Origin: Fulvivirga aurantia
Lineage (GTDB): Bacteria; Bacteroidota; Bacteroidia; Cytophagales; Cyclobacteriaceae
Reading direction: 5' to 3'
DNA: 12,158 nt
NCBI RefSeq assembly: GCF_009711475.1
Contig: NZ_SMMD01000864.1
Coordinates: 1 to 12,158 of the forward strand
The stretch's first letter is position 1. The number at the start of each line of letters is the position of its first letter. Below are positions 1 to 9,038 of the stretch, piece after piece. Under the pieces are notes generated by a model. The model made no database searches. It was not told the DNA's origin and saw only the letters and a list, made by a program, of their open reading frames with translations. The position numbers and the translations under genes were made by a program.

Positions 1-1166
1 CTGGTGCTTACCATTCTAAATTTGGTCGGTTAGAAAACGATACCCTATACAGTTTGTATGAAAAAGCTGTAAAAGGCACCCTGGATGATGCTGGGGTGGA
101 ACCTGAATCAATCGATGGTATCTTTGTTGGAAACTATAGCGGGGGTACGCTCAACAACCAGGAGAATATTGCTCCTTATGGTGTAAACGTACTTTCTGAA
201 CTCAGACATAAGCCCATGTACCGAACAGAAACTGCCTGTACTTCCGGCTCTTCTGCTATCCACATGGGTATTATGGCCATAAAATCAGGGTTGATGAACC
301 GAGTGTTGGTCATTGGTCTTGAAAAAATGACAGCGGTAGATACGGCTGCTGTTACCAAATCTTTGGCGTTGGCCACTTACTGGCCCGATGAAGGTGCTAA
401 ATCAGTAACAGCCCCTTGTATGTTTGCTGATCTGGCAAAGGGCTGGCTCAACAAACATGGCTACAGTCAAGATCAACTGCAACAATGGCTGGCTCAGATA
501 TCAGCTAAAGCTTATACTCATGGAGCGAGTAATCCGCTGGCACATATCACAAAGCCCCGATCAGCTGAAGAAATACTGTCATTGCCAGATGAGAAAAACC
601 CGATGATCTATGAGCCATTGAGACTACATGATTGCTCACTTATTTCTGACGGAGCATCTGGTTTGATTTTAGAGGCTGACCCTCAAGACAAATCAAAAGC
701 CATTAGAGTTAAAAGCTTTTATAATGCCAGTGATTATTTAGACAGCTTCGGTAAAAATAAATCTGATCATTTTTTGGAAGGCGCTCATTACGCAGTTAAT
801 AAAACGCTAAAAGAGGCCGATTTAAGTCTCGCTGATATAAATCTGGCTGAAGTACATGATTGCTTTACAATTACGGAGCTATTGATATACAGTGCACTCG
901 GCATTACCCAACCTGGGCGAGAATTTGAAGCAATCGAGGATAAATCAGTTTTTCATAATGGACGGCTGCCAATCAATCTATCAGGTGGTCTCAAAGCAAA
1001 GGGACACCCCATTGGGGCTACGGGAGTATCTATGCATGCCTATATCTATAAACAACTGATTGGTGAGGCTTACAACAATCAAGTAGAAAAGGCTCAAAAT
1101 GGTATTACCGTTAATATTGGAGGTGCCGGCACATCAAATTGTGTATCGGTCTTAGGTATTGACTAA
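1..1166 (+). CDS. SCP-x/SCP2-type thiolase (acetyl-CoA acyltransferase family), 5' partial
   Basis: Thiolase-superfamily enzyme, expected to act in the cytoplasm on acyl-CoA or acetoacetyl-CoA by thiolytic cleavage or condensation. The reading frame is open from base 3 to the TAA at 1164-1166, giving 387 visible residues. The first readable residues are GAYHSKFGRLEND, a normal thiolase N-terminus, so only a few residues are missing off the left edge. The TTG at 54 is an internal Leu codon, not the start. Visible residue numbers: nucleophilic Cys79 in ETACTSGS; HDCF at 285-288, which in SCP2-type thiolases replaces the NEAF of classical thiolases; GHPIGATG with the catalytic His at 334-341. 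The C-terminus reads NIGGAGTSNC and lacks the classical CxG cysteine loop, which fits the SCP-x/archaeal-like group. The substrate cannot be read from sequence. It converges with the GNAT gene, the two stops overlapping by 4 bp. Confidence 0.88.
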   Translation, partial: GAYHSKFGRLENDTLYSLYEKAVKGTLDDAGVEPESIDGIFVGNYSGGTLNNQENIAPYGVNVLSELRHKPMYRTETACTSGSSAIHMGIMAIKSGLMNRVLVIGLEKMTAVDTAAVTKSLALATYWPDEGAKSVTAPCMFADLAKGWLNKHGYSQDQLQQWLAQISAKAYTHGASNPLAHITKPRSAEEILSLPDEKNPMIYEPLRLHDCSLISDGASGLILEADPQDKSKAIRVKSFYNASDYLDSFGKNKSDHFLEGAHYAVNKTLKEADLSLADINLAEVHDCFTITELLIYSALGITQPGREFEAIEDKSVFHNGRLPINLSGGLKAKGHPIGATGVSMHAYIYKQLIGEAYNNQVEKAQNGITVNIGGAGTSNCVSVLGID

Positions 1167-1684
1167 ACCAGTAACCGAAACCCAAATACGGGTAATCTTC
1201 CCTGCTGAAAATCGAGGTCAATAGATCTCTTGAAGCCAATTTTCTCATACATACCCCAGGCAATATCCATTGCTTCTGTTGAGTGTATAATAACCTGCCC
1301 TCTCCCATCTTCTTTAGCCTGATCTATGCATGCGTTGGTCAACAATTTACCAATGCCCTTGCCTCGTGCTTCAGGATCTACAGCCAGCAATCTAAATCCT
1401 GCAGCATTTTGTTCCATGGTAGCTATACCTCCTGAGCCGTAATCTTTCATGTCTTTGATATAAACTACAGCTCCGACAATTTCATCTTTCTCATTCACAG
1501 CGGTAAACAAGCGGATGCCTTCATTTTTAGTCAACTCACCAATCTCGGCAAGCATTTTATAATAATCTGGCTGTTCTTCTGCAGTAGGAAAGCCATCTAA
1601 TTGGCTATACACTTTCACCATCAGTTCGCCAATTTGCTCAAACTCAGTTGGCTTTGCATCCCTTACCGTATAGCTGTTTTCCAT
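1163..1684 (-). CDS. GNAT-family N-acetyltransferase
   Basis: A 173-residue single-domain GNAT protein that should transfer an acetyl group from acetyl-CoA to an amine; the acceptor is unknown. The acetyl-CoA pyrophosphate-binding motif A is clear at residues 103-112 (DPEARGKGIG, the R-x-x-G-x-G/A pattern). Strand and helix of motif B follow at about 131-151 (VIIHSTEAM, then MYEKIGF). Length is normal for a complete GNAT domain. The ATG at 1684 has an A-rich leader and no Shine-Dalgarno. It lies 54 bp downstream of thiH on the same strand, so it could be cotranscribed with the thi operon, but a TATATTTG element 22 bp before the ATG suggests a promoter of its own. Its TAG stop overlaps the thiolase TAA on the other strand. 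Nothing in it points to thiamine chemistry. Confidence 0.85.
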   Translation of the reverse strand: MENSYTVRDAKPTEFEQIGELMVKVYSQLDGFPTAEEQPDYYKMLAEIGELTKNEGIRLFTAVNEKDEIVGAVVYIKDMKDYGSGGIATMEQNAAGFRLLAVDPEARGKGIGKLLTNACIDQAKEDGRGQVIIHSTEAMDIAWGMYEKIGFKRSIDLDFQQGRLPVFGFRLLV

Positions 1685-1706
1685 TTGATCGTAGATTGTT
1701 TACGGT

Positions 1707-1714
1707 CAAATATA
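1707..1714 (-). promoter_or_regulatory. candidate -7 element of the GNAT gene promoter
   Basis: On the minus strand this reads TATATTTG, a full match to the Bacteroidetes -7 consensus TAnnTTTG, ending 22 bp before the GNAT ATG. There is no TTG at the expected 19-21 bp upstream, so the -33 half is weak or absent. A 6-bp inverted repeat (TCTAAT/ATTAGA, 1716-1721 and 1732-1737) lies directly upstream. Confidence 0.35.
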
Positions 1715-1738
1715 GTCTAATCAATCGAACTATTAGAA

Positions 1739-2869
1739 TTACTGCAATACACCATCCCAATCTTTAAAAACTGGCTCATATCCCTGGTTTCTAATGACTT
1801 CTAATATATGCGCTGTGGATCGCTTGTCATCAATCTCGAATTGCTCCAGATTTACATTGGGATTAGCATACCCACCGGGGTCAGTCTTACTATCAGCACT
1901 CATTGAGGTGATTCCAAGCTTAATTACGTTGTCACGAAATCTCTCAGACTCCCGAGTAGAAAGCGACAATTCCACCTCTCCATTCCATAAACGATAGGCG
2001 CAAATCAATTGCACCAGTTCCCGATCAGACATCACCGATTTCAACTCAACACCACCAGAGCAAGGACGAAGTCGTGGGAAAGAAATCGAATACTTAGATT
2101 GCCAGTATTTCTTTTCTAAATAAGCCAGGTGCGATGCACACATAAAGCTATCAGTACGCCAGTCCTCCAAACCGATTAACACCCCAAGACCCATCTTATG
2201 AATACCAGCTAGCCCTAATCGATCGTGCGTTTCTAAACGGTATGTGAAATTTGATTTTTTACCCTTAGGATGATGCTTTTTGTAGTTGGCATCATGGTAT
2301 GTTTCCTGATAGACCAGCACAGTATTTACTCCTGCTGCAATCAACTGCTCATACTCTTCCTGGTCGAGTGGCTGTACCTCAATGGCTATATGTGAGAAAT
2401 AGGGTTTTATGAGTTTTATGGCATTTAGAAAATACTCAACACCTACTGTCTTATTAGCCTCACCTGTAACTAATAAAATGTGGTCATACCCATAAGATTT
2501 AATGACTTTTACTTCTTCCAGTATTTCCTGATCAGAAAGAGTTTTCCTCTTGATCGGCACGTCCAGGCTAAAGCCGCAATAAGTACAAATATTCTGGCAC
2601 TCATTACTCAAATACATTGGTATGTACATCTGGATAGTTTTGCCGAATCTCTTTTGTGTTAGCAAGTGGCTTTGTCTGGCCATATCCTCAAGAAAGGGAG
2701 CTGCTGCGGGTGATATAAGGGCTTTAAAATCTTCTAAATTTCTCTCCGTTTTATTAATAGCTCTCTCAACGTCCCTGGCAGTTTTTTCATAGATTGAAGC
2801 TTTAATACTTTCCCAATCTGGCGACCCCAGAACATTTGAAAATGTATGGTTTGATAGCTGCTTATACAT
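1739..2869 (-). CDS. thiH: 2-iminoacetate synthase (tyrosine lyase) ThiH, radical SAM
   Basis: ThiH cleaves L-tyrosine with SAM to give dehydroglycine (2-iminoacetate) and p-cresol; dehydroglycine feeds ThiG for the thiazole ring. The protein has 376 residues, normal for ThiH. The radical-SAM cluster motif C-x3-C-x2-C is intact at Cys91, Cys95 and Cys98 ([11 protein letters not shown]), within a TIM-barrel domain. Other family hallmarks are the TGEA segment after the first barrel strands, SFPRLRP in the middle and [11 protein letters not shown] towards the C-terminus. It is the last gene of the thi run. Its ATG at 2869 lies inside the 3' end of thiG, overlapping by 8 bp, which suggests translational coupling. 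Using ThiH rather than the oxygen-dependent glycine oxidase ThiO means the thiazole branch relies on an oxygen-sensitive Fe-S enzyme. Confidence 0.96.
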   Translation of the reverse strand: MYKQLSNHTFSNVLGSPDWESIKASIYEKTARDVERAINKTERNLEDFKALISPAAAPFLEDMARQSHLLTQKRFGKTIQMYIPMYLSNECQNICTYCGFSLDVPIKRKTLSDQEILEEVKVIKSYGYDHILLVTGEANKTVGVEYFLNAIKLIKPYFSHIAIEVQPLDQEEYEQLIAAGVNTVLVYQETYHDANYKKHHPKGKKSNFTYRLETHDRLGLAGIHKMGLGVLIGLEDWRTDSFMCASHLAYLEKKYWQSKYSISFPRLRPCSGGVELKSVMSDRELVQLICAYRLWNGEVELSLSTRESERFRDNVIKLGITSMSADSKTDPGGYANPNVNLEQFEIDDKRSTAHILEVIRNQGYEPVFKDWDGVLQ

Positions 2870-3632
2870 CTAAAAAACTTGTTAGTGGACTACTTGCTAC
2901 GGCTTCATTTGCGGTAGCACCAAGTTTAGCTTCATAGGCCATTCGACCTGCTTCTACAGCTTTCTTAAATGCAACACCCATGGCCACAGGATCTTGTGAA
3001 ACGGCAATGGCTGTATTAACCAAAACTGCATCAGCTCCCATTTCCATCGCCATAGCAGCGTGAGATGGTGCACCTATACCTGCGTCTACAATTACGGGCA
3101 CATTGCTTTGCTCAATAATTATTTCAATAAAATCACTGGTTTTAAGTCCTTTATTGCTCCCGATGGGTGATCCTAATGGCATCACAGCAGCGGTACCTGC
3201 ATCTTCCAGCCTTTTACACAATACCGGATCAGCATGTATATAAGGCAAAACGATAAACCCCTTCTTCGCTAGTTCTTCTGTTGCTTTAAGTGTTTCTATT
3301 GGGTCTGGCAACAAATACTTAGGATCCGGGTGGATTTCCAGTTTCAACCAATTGGTTTCCAGGGCCTGACGGGCAAGCTCAGCAGCAAACACTGCTTCTT
3401 TGGCTGTTCGTACCCCCGATGTATTTGGTAAAAGGTTAAATTGATTGTGATTTAGATGGGTCAGAATGTCATCTGATTGATTCTTGACATCCACTCGTTT
3501 AAGGGCAACCGTAACTAATTCAGAACCTGAAGCCAACAGTGCTTCTTCCATGAGTTGACTGGAGCTGAACTTACCAGTACCGGTAAACAACCTTGATTTA
3601 AATGTTTTATCTGCTATAACTAAGTCCTTCAT
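2862..3632 (-). CDS. thiG: thiazole synthase ThiG
   Basis: ThiG condenses 1-deoxy-D-xylulose 5-phosphate, dehydroglycine and ThiS-thiocarboxylate sulfur into the thiazole phosphate. It is a 256-residue TIM-barrel protein of normal length. The Schiff-base lysine is Lys97 in [10 protein letters not shown]. Phosphate-binding segments are seen at LPNTSG (69-73), [13 protein letters not shown] (151-163), [10 protein letters not shown] (183-192) and VLVNTAIA (203-210). I place the start at the ATG at 3632 rather than the adjacent TTG at 3635. The ATG shares its A with the TGA of the upstream thiE (TGATG), a typical coupled stop-start, and MKDLVIADK is a normal ThiG N-terminus. The 3' end overlaps thiH. 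Confidence 0.96.
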   Translation of the reverse strand: MKDLVIADKTFKSRLFTGTGKFSSSQLMEEALLASGSELVTVALKRVDVKNQSDDILTHLNHNQFNLLPNTSGVRTAKEAVFAAELARQALETNWLKLEIHPDPKYLLPDPIETLKATEELAKKGFIVLPYIHADPVLCKRLEDAGTAAVMPLGSPIGSNKGLKTSDFIEIIIEQSNVPVIVDAGIGAPSHAAMAMEMGADAVLVNTAIAVSQDPVAMGVAFKKAVEAGRMAYEAKLGATANEAVASSPLTSFLDV

Positions 3633-4276
3633 CAATCCGCCACTTTTAAATTTATTTGTTCTTCAAACGCCTTATTGATTTCCTCCACCATAGTATGCTT
3701 ATCAGCTGAATGGGTGATAAGACCCGATACTGCCACTCCATGCATTCCAATCTTTTTCAATTGATAAATGTCATTTTGTGTAATACCACCGATGGCTACT
3801 ATAGGAAAATCACGAGTAGATAATTGACCTAGCGCTTTTTGATATCCTTCAAGGCCTAAAATAGGGCTCAGCTTTTTCTTTGTAGTTGTATACTTGTATG
3901 GTCCCATACCGACATAATCAGCACCATCTGCTATATGTCGCTCTACATCTTCTATAGTGTTTGCAGTCCCTCCAATAATAAATTCATCAGGTGATTGCAG
4001 TCTTGCTTCCCTTACAGGCATATCTAATAAGCCGAGATGCACCCCATCTGCCCTGGACTCTAAGGCAATAGACAAATTATCGTTAATTATAAGGGTAGCC
4101 TTGTAACTTTTGGTAATCTCTCTGCACGCTTTTGCTTCCTCCAGGTAAGTTTCGTAGCTGGTGTCTTTCATTCTGAGTTGGACCCACTTTACACCAGCTT
4201 TGCACGCTTCTTCACATAATTGTGCGTGGGTTTTACCTGAATGATCTTGAGTAATATACTGTAGTCTAGAAATCAT
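3632..4276 (-). CDS. thiE: thiamine-phosphate synthase ThiE
   Basis: ThiE joins HMP pyrophosphate and thiazole phosphate to make thiamine phosphate with release of pyrophosphate. The 214-residue TIM barrel has the canonical residues: QLRMK at 33-37, INDN at 64-67 (Asn and Asp ligands of Mg-pyrophosphate), DGVHLG at 77-82 followed by Asp85, the pyrophosphate-binding TTTKKK stretch at 130-135 after GPY, and the phosphate loops IGG (162-164) and VSG (183-185). The Pro usual before the T-x-T-K motif is Tyr here. Of the two ThiE-family proteins in this operon, this is the one with an intact active site, so it is taken as the working enzyme. It starts 5 bp after the thiD stop and shares TGATG with thiG. 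Confidence 0.95.
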   Translation of the reverse strand: MISRLQYITQDHSGKTHAQLCEEACKAGVKWVQLRMKDTSYETYLEEAKACREITKSYKATLIINDNLSIALESRADGVHLGLLDMPVREARLQSPDEFIIGGTANTIEDVERHIADGADYVGMGPYKYTTTKKKLSPILGLEGYQKALGQLSTRDFPIVAIGGITQNDIYQLKKIGMHGVAVSGLITHSADKHTMVEEINKAFEEQINLKVAD

Positions 4277-4281
4277 TTGTC

Positions 4282-5016
4282 TTACATTTTATGGTAGCCG
4301 AGCAACTCTGGGGTGCCATCTAAAAACTTCCCGATATAGTGTTTAGCCTCAGCACATGCCAACATCAGCGGATAATTGAGTGTGAGGTTTGCTGCCAATG
4401 CACTGGCAAAGACACAACCTGAGCCATGTTTCTCAGAAGGTTTTTCAGCCTTATTTTTAAGTGTAAAAGACTCTGCACCTTCCAGCAAATAGTCCCTGCC
4501 TAAGTCTAGTGTATTATGACCACCTTTGAGGTATACCTTGCAATACTTGGTAAGCAATTTTGCACCTTCAATTCCTCCTAAACCAGAGAGTTTCTTAGCT
4601 TCATTCCAATTGGGAGTTATGAGAAATAGTCTTTTTAGCAATTCACCAACAGCCTCCAGATCATGATTGAAATCAAAACCCGCACTTGCCGAAAGTACTG
4701 GATCCCAGATTACTCTGGTACCTTCAGGTAACTTGTCTAATATTTTGTGAATGAGGCCCAATGATTCTATCAGGCCGATTTTTACGTATTTAAAATCGTA
4801 TTGGTCGAGCAGTATATCTAACTGACCAAGAACCAATTTCTCATCCAACCAATTGACAGACTCAAACCTGCAATCATTCTGAATTGTATTCGCAGTATTT
4901 ACAGCCAAGCCATATACTTTATGTTCTTCTATAGCTTTAATATCTGCTAATACTCCTGCCCCGGCACTGGGGTCAAAGCCACCTATAACCAATACTTTCG
5001 GTCGACTGGTTAACAT
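4282..5016 (-). CDS. thiD: hydroxymethylpyrimidine/phosphomethylpyrimidine kinase ThiD
   Basis: ThiD phosphorylates HMP-P from ThiC to HMP-PP, the ThiE substrate, and can usually phosphorylate salvaged HMP too. It is a ribokinase-fold protein of 244 residues, somewhat shorter than the usual 260-270. The N-terminal GGFDPSAGAGVLADIKA (12-28) is the family signature for substrate binding. DPVLSASAG (about 104-112), the TPNWNEA segment and the anion-hole loop GSGC (198-201), which also supplies the catalytic Cys, are all present. The ATG at 5016 lies 7 bp inside the preceding gene, indicating coupling. A different small-molecule specificity (pyridoxal kinase) is unlikely given the operon. Confidence 0.93.
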   Translation of the reverse strand: MLTSRPKVLVIGGFDPSAGAGVLADIKAIEEHKVYGLAVNTANTIQNDCRFESVNWLDEKLVLGQLDILLDQYDFKYVKIGLIESLGLIHKILDKLPEGTRVIWDPVLSASAGFDFNHDLEAVGELLKRLFLITPNWNEAKKLSGLGGIEGAKLLTKYCKVYLKGGHNTLDLGRDYLLEGAESFTLKNKAEKPSEKHGSGCVFASALAANLTLNYPLMLACAEAKHYIGKFLDGTPELLGYHKM

Positions 5017-5579
5017 TTTTCTTTAATTATTTTAAAAGTTTCTACAGGATTCTCTGATTGCCAAATTGAGCCACAAACTGCCACACCATTAAAACCGGTT
5101 TCTTCACACGTATCAATTTTAGATGCATCCACACCTCCGAGTGCAATCACGTTTACTTCGATCTCTGTCAATACATCTTTAAGATGTTTTAAGCAGAAAG
5201 CCGCTTTATGATTTTCCTTAGAAATAGAATCAAAAATGGGGCTTAGAAAAGCATAGTCGAACTTGCTCTTCTTTTTCAACTCACTTATTCCATGGCTTGA
5301 CACGGAGCAGTGATTTACTTTTTTCGGAAGCGTTTCATGGTTCCAACTGTTGATGTGAATTCCTCTAAGACCAAATTCATCAACTAACTGATAGTGGCTA
5401 TGTGTCACAACCCTCTCCATATAACTATGATCAATACCCATGAGAAACTGGCGCAATTCACTTTCGGATGCATAGGGCTTTCTTAAATGAAAATACTCCA
5501 TACCCTCAGCAAACATGGCATTGATATACTCACCTTCCTGAGTCATATTATTGTCAGATGATATGACAATCAATTTCAT
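5010..5579 (-). CDS. diverged ThiE/TenI-family protein
   Basis: A second, shorter (189 aa) member of the ThiE/TenI TIM-barrel family, placed between thiC and thiD. It keeps the fold landmarks: HLRKP at 31-35 (ThiE: QLRMK), GIHIN at 73-77 (GVHLG), SPIF at 113-116 (GPIF in ThiE), IALGG at 145-149 and AVCGSIW at 167-173. The catalytic signature is not that of ThiE. The Mg-binding Asn-Asp is Thr59-His60, and the T-x-T-K pyrophosphate motif has become SISK (118-121). The His of the GHxFET segment of B. subtilis TenI is also missing here (SPIFDS), although SSHG at 94-97 sits near the TenI SVHS segment. Probable roles are a TenI-like thiazole tautomerase or an accessory or regulatory ThiE homologue; this is inference. 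The gene is in frame and intact, starts 3 bp after thiC and overlaps thiD by 7 bp, so it is under operon control. Confidence 0.8.
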   Translation of the reverse strand: MKLIVISSDNNMTQEGEYINAMFAEGMEYFHLRKPYASESELRQFLMGIDHSYMERVVTHSHYQLVDEFGLRGIHINSWNHETLPKKVNHCSVSSHGISELKKKSKFDYAFLSPIFDSISKENHKAAFCLKHLKDVLTEIEVNVIALGGVDASKIDTCEETGFNGVAVCGSIWQSENPVETFKIIKEKC

Positions 5580-5582
5580 GAT

Positions 5583-7687
<2,105 letters not shown>

Positions 7688-7715
7688 CTGTTAAAATAAA
7701 TTAAGGGGAAGGTTT

Positions 7716-7742
7716 AAAAAGAGAGATTTGCCTGGCTGGCAA
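7716..7742 (-). terminator. candidate attenuator of the TPP riboswitch
   Basis: On the minus strand UUGCC (7742-7738), loop AGCCA, GGCAA (7732-7728) forms a 5-bp hairpin just after the riboswitch. It is followed by AUCUCUCUUUUU ending at 7716. GCUG at 7748-7745, partly within the closing P1 strand, can instead pair with CAGC at 7738-7735 and would break this hairpin. That is the logic of a transcriptional off-switch. The stem is short and the U tract is interrupted, so this is tentative. Confidence 0.45.
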
Positions 7743-7745
7743 CTC

Positions 7746-7822
7746 AGCTTTTCCCTTCGCCCGGATTATCGGTTTCAGGTTCTAAGGGTATGTCTCAGCC
7801 GTATATTGGCACCCCTAAAGCT
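7746..7822 (-). promoter_or_regulatory. TPP riboswitch (THI element) of the thi operon
   Basis: The minus strand carries the conserved THI-box segments in order: AGGGGUGCC, GGCUGAGA, UACCCUU, GAACCUGA, a CCGAUAAUCCGG-type hairpin and GCGAAGGGA. P1 closes with AGCUUU (7822-7817) against AAAGCU (7751-7746). P2 pairs GGGGU with ACCC. The P3 arm is minimal (GCC/GGC). GCUGAGA binds the pyrimidine ring of TPP and the GCGAAGGGA side belongs to the pyrophosphate arm; this is family knowledge. It sits 58 bp before the thiS ATG and should repress the whole seven-gene operon when TPP is abundant. Confidence 0.95.
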
Positions 7823-7840
7823 TATTTCGAATTATGGGAT

Positions 7841-7872
7841 CAAATGTACAGTAGCGATTTGCATTTTGCAAA
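7841..7872 (-). promoter_or_regulatory. Bacteroidetes-type promoter of the thi operon
   Basis: The minus strand reads TTTG (7872-7869), then 20 bp after the TTG, TACATTTG (7848-7841), a full match to the -33/-7 consensus TTTG...TAnnTTTG with standard spacing. Transcription would start near 7833-7836, about a dozen bases before riboswitch stem P1. The promoter lies 29 bp after the metH stop, with no strong terminator in between, so read-through from metH would also pass through the riboswitch. Confidence 0.75.
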
Positions 7873-7873
7873 T
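7857..7873. repeat. 17-bp palindrome overlapping the thi promoter -33
   Basis: ATTTGCA (7857-7863), spacer TTT, TGCAAAT (7867-7873) is a perfect inverted repeat with 7-bp arms covering the -33 element. It could be an operator for a dimeric regulator. AT-rich 7-bp arms also arise by chance, so the role is speculative. Confidence 0.3.
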
Positions 7874-7901
7874 GAATGCTCCCGCATTGTTGATTTATAT
7901 T

Positions 7902-8903
7902 TTAAACGGGAATAGAAAGCTGCCTAGGCTCATATTTAGCCGCTAATTCAGCAATTGCTTTTATGTGATCTGGTGTGGTGCCACAGCAACCTCCTATGAT
8001 GTTGATAAGGCCTTCATCTAAAAAGACTTTAATCTGATCAACCATATCTTGAGGAGATTGATCATACTGACCAAATTCGTTTGGTAAACCTGCATTTGGG
8101 TGTGCGCTGGTATAAAACCGGGCCTCTTTTGACAAAATCTGTAAATACGGCCTTAAGTCCTTAGCGCCTAGCGCACAATTGAGTCCAATGCTTAAAAGAG
8201 GAAAGTGCTCAAGTGAAATTAAAAATGCCTCAGTTGTCTGTCCACTTAAGGTTCTGCCACTTGCATCTGTTATCGTACCGGATACCATGATAGGTACTGA
8301 TTCACTACGCTCCTCAAGCAATTCTGTAATACCAAATAGTGCGGCTTTGGCATTTAGTGTATCAAATACTGTCTCAACAAGTAATAAATCAACTCCACCA
8401 TCAAGCAAGGCTGCTGTTTGGTGTTTGTAAGCTTCAGCTAATTGATCAAAGGTAATCGCTCGAAAACCAGGATTATTTACATCTGGTGAGATCGAAGCAG
8501 TTCTATTTGTAGGCCCAATTGACCCGGCAACAAACCTCGGCTTATTAGGTTCTTTTTTAGTGAACTCCTGAGCAGCTTCTACAGCTATTTTGGCAGACTC
8601 ATAGTTGATGTCATACACAGCTTCTTCAAGGGCATAATCTGCCTGAGCGATTGTCGTGCCACTAAATGTATTGGTCTCAACAATATCGGCTCCTGCTTCA
8701 AAGTAGGCCCGATGTATATCCTTTATTATATCAGGCCGTGTAATTGAAAGCAAATCATTATTACCTTTTAATGGTCGATCATGATCTTTAAATCTATTAC
8801 CTCTAAAATCTTCTTCTGTGAGCGTATGTCGTTGTATCATTGTACCCATGGCACCATCCAGGACTAAGATTCGCTCATTTAATATTTGATCAATTTTCGC
8901 CAT
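7902..8903 (-). CDS. metH: MetH homocysteine-binding module (stand-alone homocysteine S-methyltransferase)
   Basis: This 333-residue protein corresponds to only the N-terminal homocysteine-binding barrel of cobalamin-dependent methionine synthase, which is about 1200 residues when whole. The zinc ligands are present: Cys243 in GLNCALG and Cys306-Cys307 in GGCCGTTP. VLDGAMGTMIQ (14-24), ETNTFSGTT (76-84), AGSIGPT (126-132) and GGVDLLLVETVFD (169-181) are typical of MetH more than of the SAM/SMM-dependent MmuM group. In many Bacteroidetes MetH is split, this module working with a separate protein carrying the folate, cobalamin and reactivation domains. That partner is not in this window. The ORF ends cleanly with TAA just after the barrel, with no MetH-like remnant downstream, so it is a designed split, not a frameshift. 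Start is ATG at 8903; no clear promoter or riboswitch is visible in its leader. Confidence 0.87.
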   Translation of the reverse strand: MAKIDQILNERILVLDGAMGTMIQRHTLTEEDFRGNRFKDHDRPLKGNNDLLSITRPDIIKDIHRAYFEAGADIVETNTFSGTTIAQADYALEEAVYDINYESAKIAVEAAQEFTKKEPNKPRFVAGSIGPTNRTASISPDVNNPGFRAITFDQLAEAYKHQTAALLDGGVDLLLVETVFDTLNAKAALFGITELLEERSESVPIMVSGTITDASGRTLSGQTTEAFLISLEHFPLLSIGLNCALGAKDLRPYLQILSKEARFYTSAHPNAGLPNEFGQYDQSPQDMVDQIKVFLDEGLINIIGGCCGTTPDHIKAIAELAAKYEPRQLSIPV

Positions 8904-8946
8904 ACTGTGTTATCTTATGTGACATTACTATCTAAGCCGATTGTCA

Positions 8947-8970
8947 GTAATTTTAACAATGGAAAATTAC
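8947..8970. repeat. inverted repeat in the metH/ppx divergent spacer
   Basis: GTAATTTT (8947-8954) and AAAATTAC (8963-8970) are perfect 8-bp arms around an 8-base spacer. A further GTAATT on the minus strand follows at 8973-8978. It lies midway between two divergent starts, where an operator would be expected, but arms this AT-rich can be chance. The rest of the 135-bp spacer shows no riboswitch or RNA gene that I recognise. Confidence 0.25.
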
Positions 8971-8977
8971 CAATTAC

Positions 8978-9008
8978 TTGGGATTTGGCCTATGATGTTT
9001 GTTATTTG
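8978..9008 (+). promoter_or_regulatory. weak candidate promoter of ppx
   Basis: TTG (8978-8980), 20 bp, then GTTATTTG (9001-9008). The TTTG half of the -7 element and the spacing fit the Bacteroidetes consensus, but the first two bases (TA expected) do not. It ends 30 bp before the ppx start. Confidence 0.2.
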
Positions 9009-9038
9009 TTAGACCACAAAAATTAAAACTATTAGAAT

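Noticed and set aside
54..56. TTG at 54 as the thiolase start
   Set aside because: Upstream in-frame codons encode a normal thiolase N-terminus (GAYHSKFGRLEND) up to the window edge.
1174..1193. ACCC/GGGT hairpin just after the thiolase stop as a terminator
   Set aside because: A 4-bp stem without a T tract, inside the GNAT coding region.
1728..1740. 13-bp direct repeat AACTATTAGAATT at 1728-1740 and 9027-9039, both next to gene boundaries
   Set aside because: A single AT-rich 13-mer match is about what chance predicts in 12 kb, and the two contexts (thiH end, ppx start) are unrelated.
3633..3635. TTG at 3635 as the thiG start
   Set aside because: The next codon is ATG, positioned in a TGATG overlap with the thiE stop, and MKDLVIADK matches the family start better.
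7875..7888. Hairpin AATGC-TCCC-GCATT after metH as a terminator
   Set aside because: The stem is only 5 bp and no U tract follows on the minus strand; it lies just upstream of the thi promoter -33 and more likely has no terminator function.
8904..9038. A SAM, SAH or cobalamin riboswitch in the metH leader
   Set aside because: The leader is short and AT-rich, and I find none of the conserved boxes of these riboswitches.
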